A stretch of DNA of 64,000 nt from Pontibacter mucosus (lineage in GTDB: Bacteria > Bacteroidota > Bacteroidia > Cytophagales > Hymenobacteraceae): assembly GCF_003054055.1 (NCBI RefSeq), contig NZ_QBKI01000006.1, positions 1 through 64,000 on the forward strand, written 5' to 3'. This document shows, piece after piece, positions 17,201 through 24,539 of this stretch; positions within the stretch are counted from its first letter, which is position 1, and every line of letters starts with the position of its first letter. Below the pieces are notes generated by a model. That model saw only the letters and a program-made list of their open reading frames with translations. It ran no database searches and had not been told where the DNA came from. The position numbers and the translations under genes are program-made.

Positions 17201-18316
17201 CTGCATATCGCCACCACCGCCTGAAGGTCTGCTGAAAAGACCAGCTCTGCTCATACTGTTTGCCTTGAACCAAAGCGAAACAGTAAACTCTGTTTCAGAA
17301 TCGAACTGGTTGGAAGGTTGAGACGGAATCTCTACATAATCGTTTACACCGTCGAACTGAAGCGCATTCACATACCCAGCCACAGGGGGAGTTGATACGG
17401 TGGGTGCTGCCCGTGTTACGTTAACAGTATAGGTTTTGACGGTGGTCCCGTTCTGCGCTGTTACGACAACTGAAATTGGGTTGGAGCCAACAGCTAAATT
17501 AACTGTTCTTGAGGTCGCACCGCCAGCCAACACTGTTCCGTTGACACTCACAGTCGCACTGGCATCTGCTTTGGTAGGGGTAACCGTAACCGAAGCTACT
17601 GCATTGGCTACACTTGCCGTGTAGTTGACTGTATTAGCGCTGAATGCCGGTGACAACGTAGTACCTGAGAGCGTCAGGTTGGAGAGATTAGCATTGCTGG
17701 ATAAGGCAGTTCCAGCAGGACCAACTACCAGGTTGTCGAGGTTTAAGGTATGGAGACCTGAAAAGTAGAGTGAAACAGAGCTAACCTCCACATCTTTTGA
17801 AAGCACCAATCCCTGGCGATTTCGCTCATTAAATTTTTCCTGCGGCAGACTGCTCCCTGTATAAGTTACGGTTAGGTGAGGCGGGGGATAATATGTTGCA
17901 TCACTGAAACAATCGTAGCTCAGCCAGAGTCCATAAAATTTGAATCGTTGGCCGTCTTTGCGTTTAATTATTGCCTGAGTTGTACTGGCTGTACTAAAGT
18001 ATAGACTGGCGCTGTTATTAGCACCACCATTAACTTTGTTCTCCCAACTGCTATTTATCATACCGGTTAACTCATACTCTACTCCCCCAATGTTAATGGT
18101 AGCAGTCGTATTCCAGGGCCATGATGGTGTTTGGCCACTTAGGGCTGCAGGGGTGGAGAAGTCGTGGGTGAGCCGGGTCTGGGCATGCGCAACATGCGAC
18201 AGTGAGAGTCCGGCGCAAAAGATGAGCAGTATCGGCAATATCTTCAAATAAGCTTTGAAAATATCATAGCCTTCACCGCTTCTTTGCGAGGAAGGGGTAG
18301 CAGTGCTGGATTTCAT
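8294..18316 (-). CDS. Giant T9SS type B surface protein with LamG and tandem Ig-like repeats
   Basis: About 3340 residues. The ORF opens with a TTG at 18370, but the ATG at 18316 gives a good signal peptide (hydrophobic core, then HVAHAQ). In order: a ~170-residue N-terminal region, a cadherin-like beta-sandwich domain (NLSNLTLSGTTLSPAF), a LamG/concanavalin-like domain (LQFDGVNDYVEIP), several bacterial Ig-like domains, fourteen tandem ~96-residue Ig-like repeats, and a C-terminal gliding motility-associated domain (FSPNGDGINDNW to the end). That last domain is the type B sorting signal for T9SS. It is probably a cell-surface adhesin. First gene of the operon with PorP/SprF and OmpA-PD40. 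Confidence 0.9.
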   Translation of the reverse strand: MKSSTATPSSQRSGEGYDIFKAYLKILPILLIFCAGLSLSHVAHAQTRLTHDFSTPAALSGQTPSWPWNTTATINIGGVEYELTGMINSSWENKVNGGANNSASLYFSTASTTQAIIKRKDGQRFKFYGLWLSYDCFSDATYYPPPHLTVTYTGSSLPQEKFNERNRQGLVLSKDVEVSSVSLYFSGLHTLNLDNLVVGPAGTALSSNANLSNLTLSGTTLSPAFSANTVNYTASVANAVASVTVTPTKADASATVSVNGTVLAGGATSRTVNLAVGSNPISVVVTAQNGTTVKTYTVNVTRAAPTVSTPPVAGYVNALQFDGVNDYVEIPSQPSNQFDSETEFTVSLWFKANSMSRAGLFSRPSGGGGDMQFWLSAENGTFTYGIDKHGTGWTWLGTGTAYKLGEWVQVTTVRRNVGGERRMEIYANGVLIGSDRVNHASSASNASIRIGTVINADESFANGQIDNVSLWKKALTAAEIKTLGATTLNGNEAGLAAYWRFDETSGTIAYDATANANYGTLRNMDLATARVRSTAGDIITKKNVAYAGKLTGSDPEGKPLTYVMMTSPSKGTLGLNPSTGAFTYTPSTDAVGADNFSYKVSNGTTESNTATINVTIVELDAPSVPDLLSSSDTGISNSDNITNDNTPTFSGTATPGYNVTLYSGGNAVGTAQADASGNWTITTSSLADGVHPMTAKAVDGTGSQSPASAALTVLIDTTAPSTTITASPAAATNSTSATFAFTSNETASTFQASVDGSSFTAATTPLTLTELREGTHTVQIQAMDAAGNLDPTPASYTWTVDATAPAVTGITRHNPATATTNANTVTFLVSFNEAVTGVSADDFTLSSAGITTETITGVSGAGNRYEITVSNISGSGTLRLDVKASGTGITDAVGNGLSGGYTAGQQYTVDTTSPVITSVSVPANGTYGAGKHLDFTVNFSESVTIATENGIPALSLTIGAASRQATYLSGSGTTALTFRYTVQPGEQDTDGITLPVGIALNGGTITDAVGNAAVLSLNGVPSTAGVLVDAVAPTITSINLPNDGIYNLERERYLLFSVAFSEKMQRMQGSYLELRVGTEIRKATLDWAYENTAYYAYAVQEGEQWAGLEVLALKSDATMPADMQGNTLSTGSTFPIVRSNVRVDGIRPFITGLTVPANKIYKQGEHLNFTVRFSEKVELREAGPIFGPLSARAASTEVPEMPELPEDGKPFIPLMIGDKVVLALFNGGSGTERLSFRYTVQEGELDMDGIEVAPMIVTIDNLIPGPRPMESSLPAPGGFTITDLAGNHPDNLEFGSVPSTTGVLVDAVAPSVATVTAPANGTYTQGDALNFMVQFSEPIVVTGSPLLQVVVGDQVKQAVYQSGSGTSTLAFRYTVGAGDQDTDGISFQHNSISLNGGTIADVAGNASKISFGPVDMTDVLVDAVAPTLQTVRIASSNSNSTVAKVGDVITLQFVASEAIQLPIVQIAGNAVSVVATSGLEYRATYSMTAGSSEGVVPFTINFSDLAGNAGTAVSGTTNGSSVTFDKTAPTGTIAINGGATYTASPEVMLSMTATDALTGVEGMRFSNDNTTWSIWLPFATSQTWTLSTGNGSRKVYAQLRDGAGNIGMMEAQIVLDNVPLTLTLSSDVQAATNKSFEVFFAFSKAVTGFTTADLTLVNATASNLTTSDSKVYKATITPASEGEVRISVAAGVAVDAAGNLNAVSNTLSTLYDRTQPIVTLTSIAPGLVRGPFEVTFTFSEQVAGFSLSDIAVTKGTASALTQVGDKVYAALITPNQEGEVVVSVVPDAAQDAAGNSSVASLGLKRTFDSTKPTLVLSTTASNPTNAPFEVIFTFSEEVSGFEPADITIANGTASNLTKTDGRRYSARITPVASGEVTVSVAAEKAQDAAGNFNTASNILKVRYDAEKPTVVLATSVDGAVNEAFPISLTFSKEMTSLAAGSIAVTNGTVSNLVKADAKTYTALVTPVAEGRVEVSLPSDAVQDAAGNGNQASNSLALVYDITPPVATLATTAPNPTNKGFEVSISFSEKVSGLSLQSIAVTNSTLSALTSTDNQHFTVQVSPSADGVVRLSIPASLAQDGAGNGNLATTELVRRYDATRPHATVASTASSPVNAAFTAQFTFTEEVAGFDLADITVSNGVASDFEKVSATAYTALITPASNGEVTVAVAAGKATDEAGNDNLASNVLKVSFDTAKPTLLLATAAPAAVNAPFNVSFTFSKAVTGFHISDITVTNGSATEFAVVDSRTYTLRVIPAADGVVTVSVPADAARDAASNGNLPSNTISLMYDAARPAAVLATTAPDPTNRAFQVSLTFTEPVSGFSLQSMAVANATLSGVTTTDNQHFTFEVTPLSDGLVSLSVPEGVVTDAAGNRNTASETLTRTFNATRPTLALTTNATGPTNAAFEVTFTFSKEVTGFELGDIDVNNGAAAAFTQVSAQVYTACITPDVGGEVILNVKENVAHDRAGNGNTEATALKVSIDKTQPTVVLASGAREKLNAAFEVSAVFSETVTGFAATDVTVVNGTVTGFSAEGDKAYTLQITPQADGEVRVALAAGVAHDAAGNPSLASEQLIRFYDSSRPAVEVATAVNSPVNDAFAVRFIFSEAVESFELTNITVENGSVSNLTKESATLYTALVTPGANGVVAVAVDENQTQDAFGNGNLPSNRLQVSYDVSQPTLVLSTTAVDVVKAPFEVTFTFSKEVTGFALEDITVTNGSASALKVVSQKIYTALVTPLADGEVSIAVAADVARDAAGNGNQATSALTRVYDATKPTLVLSTGATTPTNTAFEVVFTFSEPVSGFALENISVEGGLASGLVPSVAGIVYTATITPSAEGEVAVSVAADVVHDKAGNGNLASNVLRMQHDKTRPTVILATTAPSLTNADIPLTIEFSEPVTGFDLAAIEVSNGAATDLKKMSETKYSALVVPARDGEVSIAVAENKVTDAATNGNTASNQLNLTYDGTAPAGYAINWGVTRVDVSNLDAITLSVTGAEPGTTYTYRVTSGQESIAVSGTGEVSEESFRITNLDLDKLKDGQLTVKLYLTDKAGNKGEEVTAQVLKVTRNIASVTAPEIIQVPIRTTFEQVPLPPTVGVTYSTGETAQVKVQWEAGAYDGTKAGQYVLTGTLEPAEMTTNLGNLTASILVEVLPNKAPTALAFSATTFKPEATADEVIGTLSTTDPDDSEFVYTLASGEGDTHNALFEIRGDQVYLKSNKGLSGMTTFTIRVRSTDPYLNTIERSFTLAKQAYDRTVDQLKIVNAFSPNGDGINDNWTIPELRFYNEVYIQVFDRSGVRVFETRDPETGWNGHSTGGQVLKGPFLYIIEVKDINWVKRGVVTILSK
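9420..13465 (-). repeat. Fourteen in-frame tandem repeats of about 288 bp
   Basis: Each unit encodes about 96 residues following the pattern T/P-N-xAFxVxFxFSExVxGF, then DIxVxNG, YTAxITP, GEVxVSV, DAAGNGNxASN and YDxTKP. Units 5 and 8 share the variant SLQSxAV and DNQHFT, which points to internal duplication rather than uniform divergence. Units keep length almost perfectly while differing at many positions, consistent with old duplication followed by drift. Confidence 0.85.
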
Positions 18317-19244
18317 AGAACGGGGTGCTTGTAAAATTTTATCAATACAAAATTTACTTTTATCTGACAAAAGTATTCAATTAGCTCCCCCCCATGCAAG
18401 CGCCCGTTTTATTATATTAGAAATTTGCAATATTTGCAAATATTTGCTTCTCAATACACTACAGCATCACCAAAGAGAAACAGAAGTCTATACACCTCCA
18501 ACTGTTGCATATTCCTCCCCTCAAGTGAAAGACCTAAGGCTAAGACCGGATTTGCTGCTCCCTTGGTGCTTGGATTCCCTTATGATGCCAGCTGCATTGA
18601 CTTCCTAGAATAATTTCATTCCCTGCATATCTATAAAAAGGGAGTCTATCAGGCGCCTACCGGAGGGTTAACAGACCATGTAGAACCCAGGGTTAGACAA
18701 TCAGGTATGATGGCCGAGCTTCTCTCTGCCGCCCTTCGGGCCTGACATATGTAAGTTTTTGAAAGCACCTCTGGATAGCATTGCGGCTGGATCTGTGGGG
18801 AAGTCTAGTGAAGGAGTCTGCACGCCATTACTACTACAGAAAAAGGGGAAACCACACTTTCATAAGCCTGAGCCACAAAACAAAAACTGTAATCTTTATG
18901 CGTGGTATGCGCCGGGCTTTATCGCTTTCAGGAACTACACATTTCAGGCACCTGCAAACCTAAACAATCACCAAAAGGATTAGGGTGAGGGACTTTTGTC
19001 CGTGGCCTTATGAGCTCTGAGATTGGGAGAAGGATGGATGGAAGGCAGCAGTTGCCACATGTGCATCACGCTCTGGGTACAGGTTGTCTTGCTACGGGTG
19101 CAGCAATTTAACCCGGCCAGCGTCACTTACGCGTGCAGCCACCCTCCTTTTACTTGATTGTAGAACATACCCGGAGGTATTGATGGATAACTATACCTTA
19201 GCAGGAGAAGAAGGCCTCGTTTGTTTGACTTCTTGCCCGATTGG
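18317..19244. other. Long intergenic region, no recognisable gene
   Basis: About 930 bp upstream of the giant surface-protein gene. Small ORFs on both strands have unnatural composition and I do not accept them. The first 120 bp are A+T-rich and must contain the T9SS operon promoter, although no convincing TTG/TAnnTTTG pair was seen. No tRNA or repeat recognised. Confidence 0.5.
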
Positions 19245-19454
19245 TTACCTGGCGCACCTGCCTGCCATCCTCTGCGGCAATTTTAGCGCTGCTTCGGGAT
19301 ACCATATTGTCTTTCCCCTGAAGAACTCAACTAATACATTCTGCCCCCGGAAATTGCCCTCTTTGTACAACCTGAATCGTCCGATTCCGGTTGGAGTTTC
19401 TAATTCGGTGCCTGCTGAGAGTACGGAAAAGTTTAAGACTTGATTTGCTGCCAC
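19245..19454 (-). CDS. Small conserved protein, paralogue A (69 aa)
   Basis: A 69-residue protein whose first ~57 residues are nearly identical to those of the gene at 46265-46522 (shared GTELETPTGIGRFRLYKEGN and NVLVEFF.GKT.WYPE.ALKL). The pattern suggests a small all-beta, perhaps SH3-like, domain, but this is only an impression. Copy A stops earlier than copy B. Nucleotide similarity continues past its stop, so it may be truncated. About 100 bp upstream are also conserved between copies. Function unknown. Confidence 0.65.
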   Translation of the reverse strand: MAANQVLNFSVLSAGTELETPTGIGRFRLYKEGNFRGQNVLVEFFRGKTIWYPEAALKLPQRMAGRCAR

Positions 19455-19800
19455 TTGGTTTTAAGTTCAACTGGCAGTAAACTTTTTAAAAGCCAGGTGA
19501 AGATAGAAATGGATTATTACATGGAAATTACCGTAAGGGAAAGCCCATATTAAGTTTGTAGCGTTACCCTTGCTCGGCCTTCAGGCAACAGCAGCTAACA
19601 CGCCTCTCCTCTTCCTTCTCATTATACTCTCGCTTCAAATACATTTACTAAGGCATAAATAAGACCTAATTGATGCTTAGCCCTTGACTTTCGCACACCT
19701 ATATACGCATAACTAAGCTAACAAAATCTAGAAATTTATCTACCTGACTTATTTATATCCCTTCCACACCTCAAACGCGTCACACTACTGCAGCACCCAT
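19455..19800. other. Intergenic region with upstream block shared with 46523-46620
   Basis: The first ~110 bp, upstream of paralogue A on the minus strand, align with the DNA upstream of paralogue B (shared GTGAAG.TAG.AAT and AATTACC.TAAGG.AAAGCCC). This conserved block probably carries their promoter. The remainder to 19800 is A+T-rich with no ORF. Confidence 0.5.
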
Positions 19801-20256
19801 TTACTGCACATCAGAAATTGGTGAACCTTCAGGTTTGCCATAGCTGCTCTTAGGTGTTTGCACAGCCAGCCAGAGCGTGGCGTCTTCCGGCTTGTCAAAG
19901 AAACAAACCTCCACCGGGTGTTCCACCAGGTTTACCTGGCTCATGATGAAGTTCACGCTTATTCGCCCGAACATATCTGTCGGATTAATGATAGCCATGA
20001 ACTGCAGGTGAAGAGAGCTTAAGAACTTTGGTCCCCACTCCTCCACCGTAAATTTCTGATCCACCGGGCGTACCACTTTAGCATCAGAACAATCGGCCAG
20101 CCACTTGCTTATTTTATACTTCTCTTGCATTAGCAGAAAAGTATAGAGTATGTTCCTGTACTCCGCACTAGGCACGTATTGCAGCCACTTTGACTTTACC
20201 AGCTCTTCGGCGGCAAAATACTCTATGATGATGTGCTCTGTTTTCAGGTAAAGCAT
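19801..20256 (-). CDS. Hypothetical cytosolic protein
   Basis: A 151-residue protein with no signal peptide or membrane segment. The order of alpha/beta elements (initial beta strands with IIIEYF, a helix around KSKWLQYV, ISKWLADCSDAKVV, central FMAIINPTDMFGRISVNF, C-terminal strand VEVCFFD) recalls STAS/SpoIIAA-like proteins frequent in Cytophagales. That is an impression, not a firm assignment. It lies 51 bp downstream of the AraC-family regulator on the same strand and may be co-transcribed with it. Confidence 0.7.
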   Translation of the reverse strand: MLYLKTEHIIIEYFAAEELVKSKWLQYVPSAEYRNILYTFLLMQEKYKISKWLADCSDAKVVRPVDQKFTVEEWGPKFLSSLHLQFMAIINPTDMFGRISVNFIMSQVNLVEHPVEVCFFDKPEDATLWLAVQTPKSSYGKPEGSPISDVQ

Positions 20257-20307
20257 TATGCTGTGTTGTTAAGGGGGTAGAAAAGCGTACGATTCTCACT
20301 TTGCCCG

Positions 20308-21192
20308 TCAGAAGAAACAACCCTTCCTAAACTGCTCAGGAGTTTCTTTAGAATGCTTTTTAAAAAACCTGGAGAAATAGGAGTTATCGGAATAGCCTAG
20401 CTTGGCTGAGATTTCACTGACCGTGTAGTTGGAGTGGGCCAGCAACCGTTTTGCCTCAAGTATAATCCGCTGTTGCACCATCTCTACAGTAGATCTTCCT
20501 GTGGCAGTTTTACAGATCGTGCTAAGGTGCTTGGGAGTTACATGCATCTGCTCTGCATAGAAAGTAACCGGCCGGTGCTCCATAAAGTGCTTTTCCACCA
20601 GGCTCTCCAACTGCCTTATCTGCGAGAGCAGCCTGGGAGATGTTTTCTCCGGCATCGTTCTACCCTTGTAAGACCTGGCCAGCAGGATCAGCAGTACATC
20701 CAGGAAGTCTCCAATCACCACATCCTGCTTATACGCCTGCATTTGGTATTCACGCTCCATCAGTCGCACAACATCCAGGAACTGCTCCAGACTCTCCTCC
20801 GAAAGCGAGATCAGGGGGTTGTTGGAAAGCGCGTTAAAGAACGGAAAACTGTACAGCTTTGAATTCGGGTGCTCCAGCAGGTAAAAGTCCGGGTTAAAGA
20901 AAACGATGTACCCCTTTACTTCCTCATCAACCTGCCACTTATGCAACTGGCCCGGGCTCAGAAAGAATACCGTTCCCCGGGAGATGGGGAAATCCTTAAA
21001 GTCAATGGTATAGGTACCGAGGCCTTGCGTGAAAAGGATAATGGTAAAGAAATCGTGCCTGTGCGGTTTCTCAAGAAAGGTATGTGCTTTGATATGGTTA
21101 TCAAAACTACTCAGGTGAAACTGATTCCCGGTGAGAGGGGTCTGGGTAAAACTGTCAACCTTATGAACAGGGAAATCTGTACTAGAAGTCAT
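20308..21192 (-). CDS. AraC-family transcriptional regulator
   Basis: A 294-residue protein. The N-terminal cupin-like sensing domain (~25-160) has KPHRHDFFTIILF and SPGQLHKWQ. The C-terminal AraC double helix-turn-helix (~190-290) includes FYAEQMHVTPKHLSTICK and the signature VSEISAKLGYSDNSYFSRFFKK. It should be a ligand-responsive activator, and the ligand is unknown. Upstream DNA is a 1-kb gap before the GH92 gene on the other strand, so that enzyme or the adjacent 151-residue gene are possible targets. Confidence 0.9.
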   Translation of the reverse strand: MTSSTDFPVHKVDSFTQTPLTGNQFHLSSFDNHIKAHTFLEKPHRHDFFTIILFTQGLGTYTIDFKDFPISRGTVFFLSPGQLHKWQVDEEVKGYIVFFNPDFYLLEHPNSKLYSFPFFNALSNNPLISLSEESLEQFLDVVRLMEREYQMQAYKQDVVIGDFLDVLLILLARSYKGRTMPEKTSPRLLSQIRQLESLVEKHFMEHRPVTFYAEQMHVTPKHLSTICKTATGRSTVEMVQQRIILEAKRLLAHSNYTVSEISAKLGYSDNSYFSRFFKKHSKETPEQFRKGCFF

Positions 21193-22092
21193 ACATTGGG
21201 ATTAATTAAGACCAACAAAGGACGAAGACAGCCTGATGCCGCCCCCCAGGTTTAATTTGAAAACACTATCCTTTGGCTAACCGTCAAGAGAAAGGGCAAC
21301 CTCTACGGGGAGACTCCCTGCCAGGAACCATTTGTTTGTCTTTCCTGGGCATTTGCAATTGCACCCTGTTTGCTAATTAGAGGTGTTACTCATTAAATGT
21401 TCAGGAGGAAGTTTGACAGGCGCTTGCATGCTCCCGATTTCGCTCGCAGGTCACTCCGGCAGGTTACAGCCATTGCTCAACCTTGTTTTCCTCCCTGTGC
21501 AGACTACCCGGCACATCAGCTGATTTGGATAATTGAACCCCAATAATTGTACATAATTTTACTCTGTATTATTTTCGCACTACAAAGGTACTTCCCATCA
21601 ATGCGAAAAACATTAGACGAATGTCTGCAATCGTGGGACTTTTAACACCTCATTATGAAGGTTTTATACTTTACAAGTTTTTTTATCTACTGTTCTTTAT
21701 CCGCCTTAGGATGGCCTGTTTACGAATGCAAACACGGGTAAAGGTTTTAGCTACCGACCTCTCCACCAGCAACAGAAAGAGTGTAAAGACGATGTTATGC
21801 TTTCTTCAACTTTAAGCAAAGTACCCTGGGCAGGAAAACTACATGACATGCGTATGGCATGCGCATCATGTTAGAAGATTGACTTTGCGAGCCGCTGGTA
21901 GGCTGCCTTAGCGGCAGAGAAACCTAATTTTTCAACAGAGCAGGCTCATACTACAAAAGCGGTTACAGATCAGCAGGTTGTTCTGGATGCCCCTTCTAAT
22001 CGCATCAATATTCCCTGTTATCCCAATTACTACCCTTGCCAGCATTGATTTAAAAATGATGCTCTCGTCACAATTTCTTAACATCTTATCTG
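21193..22092. other. Gene-poor 0.9-kb region
   Basis: No ORF with natural composition. A possible plus-strand promoter lies at 21547-21577 (TTG, 20 bp, TATTTTCG, an imperfect TAnnTTTG). It is followed by a 14-codon reading frame at about 21601 that I do not accept as a gene. The region may hold a small RNA or the remains of a lost gene. No repeats or tRNA seen. Confidence 0.4.
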
Positions 22093-22100
22093 TACGTTTG
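22093..22100 (+). promoter_or_regulatory. Putative -7 element upstream of the GH92 gene
   Basis: TACGTTTG fits TAnnTTTG and lies 98 bp before the GH92 ATG at 22198. The expected -33 region has TTT rather than TTG. It would give a long leader. Confidence 0.4.
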
Positions 22101-22197
22101 CCCCTCTAGCCCTGACTGATTTAGTTAAAGAAGGCTTTCATTGCTCACGGGCCTTTATTAAGCTCACCACGGTGTTTGCCAGAAACAACCAGCACGC

Positions 22198-24351
22198 ATG
22201 ACAACAACACAACAGCGCAAGGGTAGTCTTGCTTCCCTGTACCTCCTACTCCTCTTCTCCTTCGCCGTAAGGGCACAGGCACCACGTACAAGCGTCCACC
22301 AACCTACGGACAGTACGCTGACAGAGAAGGTGAATGTCTTCCTGGGCACCTCCGGGGATCACGGGCAGCTCTCTCCTGCCGCCTCGTACCCCTTTGGAAT
22401 GATGAGCATTGGCCCGCAGACCTACCCTTCCACACACACGGGATATGAGCATCTGGCCAAAGAGTTCCTGGGCTTTACCCACAACCGCTTCGAGGGGGTC
22501 GGGTGCCAGGGCAGCGGGGGCAACCTGTTGGTAAAGCCCTTCCTCGGGGAGGATCCACAGGCCTCACGGCTCATTAAAAGCCAGGAAGAGGCCGCTCCCG
22601 GCTTTTACCGGGTTGGTTTCCGGAATGAGATTACGGCAGCCTTTGCCGTCAACCAGAACACCGGGGTGCATCAGTACCTTTTCCCAAAGGGTAAGAAAGG
22701 GCTTCTGGTGGATCTGGGACATGCCTTCGGCGGGCGCTTTGTGGCAGCAGAGCACACGGTGGAGGGAAACCTGGTCAGTGGCTGGATAAACTCAAAGACC
22801 ACCTGCAGCGCCGGCACCTACCGCGTATACTTCGCCCTGAAAACCCAGCAACCCGTCACGTGGGCTGCCCACGGCGAGCACCAGCTCATCGCCACACTGG
22901 AACCCCGCCAAAGGGAAGTGCAGCTGACGGTAGCCTTCTCCTCAGTGGATGAGGAGTATGCCAAGGCCGCTCTCACTCAGGCCTCCCTGGAGGAGGTTAG
23001 GCAGCAAAGTACACGGGAATGGGATAGGCTGCTGGGCCGCATACGTGTGACAGGTGATGCGGAACGGGAGAAGCTGTTTTACTCGCTGCTCTACAGGGCA
23101 CTGCAGTCCCCCTACCTGATCTCCGAAAAGGACGGTGCCTACAGAGCCATTGATGGCTCGCTTCAGACGTCACCCGCTCCTGTCTATCATGGATGGGCTA
23201 TTTGGGACAACTATAAGACTCAGCTGCCACTCCTCTCCTTCGCCTATCCGGAAAAATATAGGGACATCGCTTTCTCCATCGCGAACCTCTACCCTTACGG
23301 AAAAAAGGATTTCTCAGCCCACCACGAGCCCGCAAACACCGTACGCACGGAGCACGCCATCGTGGTGCTGCTTGATGCCCACCGGAAAGGCTATAACATT
23401 GCGTTTGAGCAGATCCTGGACTCCCTGGTGCAGGAAGTGGAAAGACTCGATTACAACAGTCTGGACAAAGCCCTGGAGTCCTCCTATGATGTCTGGGCAC
23501 TGTCGCAAATCCTGGCAGAGCTTGGCCAGGAAGAACGAAGCAAAAAATACAAGGAGAGGGCAATGGCCTACAAACAGTACTGGCGGAAGGATTTTAAGGA
23601 CCTGACACGCAACGATGTGAATAGAATGGGCGCGCGGGGCATGTATCAGGGCACCATCTGGCAGTACCGCTGGGCAGTTCCCTTCGATATGATAGGGCTT
23701 ACTGAGGAGGCAGGCGGAGAGCAGGCCTTCCTGGAGCAACTCGACGAGTTCTTCGGGCAGGACTACCACAACCGCGCCAATGAACCGGACTTACAGGCTC
23801 CTTTGCTGTATAACGCCACCGCTGCCCCCTGGAAGGCACAGGCGCTGCTGCACCAGTTGGCCGTGGACACCGTGGTGCAGCACTACTTCAACGATAACAG
23901 CCGGGGCATTGGCTCCTTTATCGGCATTATCTACAAGAATCAGCCTGAGGCCTACATCCGGACCATGGACGACGACGCAGGAGCCATGTCCTCCTGGTTT
24001 GTTCTGACAGCGCTGGGCATACACCCTGCCGCTGTGGGCTGGCCGGTATACTACCTAAACGTGCCGCTCTTCGAGACAATTGAGCTAAGCTGGCCGAACG
24101 GCAGGGCACTCTCCATTGAGGTGGAGAACTTCCGCAAGGACAATGTATACATTACGGAAGTCACGCTGAACGGAAAGAAAATACACCGGAACTGGCTCAC
24201 ACACGAGGAAATCATGAGCGGGGGCAGGCTAATCATCCGGGCATCCGATAAGCCAGACAGGAAGTGGGGCATTAAGAACAGGTGGGCATCCGGCATGGAT
24301 GAAGCCGGGGCGGCATCCTCAGGCGCCCCACAGCCACCGGCCACCCGGTAA
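22198..24351 (+). CDS. GH92-family alpha-mannosidase
   Basis: A 717-residue secreted protein. The signal peptide (to about residue 28, AVRAQA) puts it in the periplasm or outside. The N-terminal beta-sandwich begins with NVFLGTSGDHGQLSPAASYP, a GH92 hallmark, and the (alpha/alpha)6 domain shows GTIWQYRWAVPFDM, NDNSRGIGSFIG and RTMDDDAGAMSSWFVLTALG. The acidic DDDAG stretch corresponds to the family's catalytic-base region. GH92 enzymes are calcium-dependent exo-alpha-mannosidases acting on 1,2-, 1,3- or 1,4-linkages, and some remove mannose from mannose-1-phosphate-6-mannose linkages. That last activity would suit the phosphodiesterase-rich neighbourhood, but specificity is inference. Convergent with the GDPD gene. 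Confidence 0.9.
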   Translation: MTTTQQRKGSLASLYLLLLFSFAVRAQAPRTSVHQPTDSTLTEKVNVFLGTSGDHGQLSPAASYPFGMMSIGPQTYPSTHTGYEHLAKEFLGFTHNRFEGVGCQGSGGNLLVKPFLGEDPQASRLIKSQEEAAPGFYRVGFRNEITAAFAVNQNTGVHQYLFPKGKKGLLVDLGHAFGGRFVAAEHTVEGNLVSGWINSKTTCSAGTYRVYFALKTQQPVTWAAHGEHQLIATLEPRQREVQLTVAFSSVDEEYAKAALTQASLEEVRQQSTREWDRLLGRIRVTGDAEREKLFYSLLYRALQSPYLISEKDGAYRAIDGSLQTSPAPVYHGWAIWDNYKTQLPLLSFAYPEKYRDIAFSIANLYPYGKKDFSAHHEPANTVRTEHAIVVLLDAHRKGYNIAFEQILDSLVQEVERLDYNSLDKALESSYDVWALSQILAELGQEERSKKYKERAMAYKQYWRKDFKDLTRNDVNRMGARGMYQGTIWQYRWAVPFDMIGLTEEAGGEQAFLEQLDEFFGQDYHNRANEPDLQAPLLYNATAAPWKAQALLHQLAVDTVVQHYFNDNSRGIGSFIGIIYKNQPEAYIRTMDDDAGAMSSWFVLTALGIHPAAVGWPVYYLNVPLFETIELSWPNGRALSIEVENFRKDNVYITEVTLNGKKIHRNWLTHEEIMSGGRLIIRASDKPDRKWGIKNRWASGMDEAGAASSGAPQPPATR

Positions 24352-24468
24352 GTACAGCTTTTCGGGGAGGGACGAGTTCATCTGCCTCCCCAGACCGGCC
24401 AGGACCTCTTTTCATTTCGTATCGTTCCTGTATCAACAGCCATGGGAGACTCTTACTACCAGCTCAAA

Positions 24469-24506
24469 ACAGAGAGCCCCTGTCATGAGGGGCTCTCTGT
24501 TTTTTT
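24469..24506. terminator. Strong rho-independent terminator
   Basis: Perfect 12-bp arms (ACAGAGAGCCCC and GGGGCTCTCTGT) around an 8-nt loop, followed by seven T's on the plus strand and preceded by A's. Placed between the GH92 gene and the convergent GDPD gene, it can stop transcription from both sides. Confidence 0.9.
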
Positions 24507-24539
24507 CAGGCAGGGGTTTTTGAGTGTTGCTGCATATCC

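Noticed and set aside
21601-21645. A 14-codon frame after a promoter-like site
   Set aside because: Too short, no ribosome-binding site, no downstream gene that it could attenuate.
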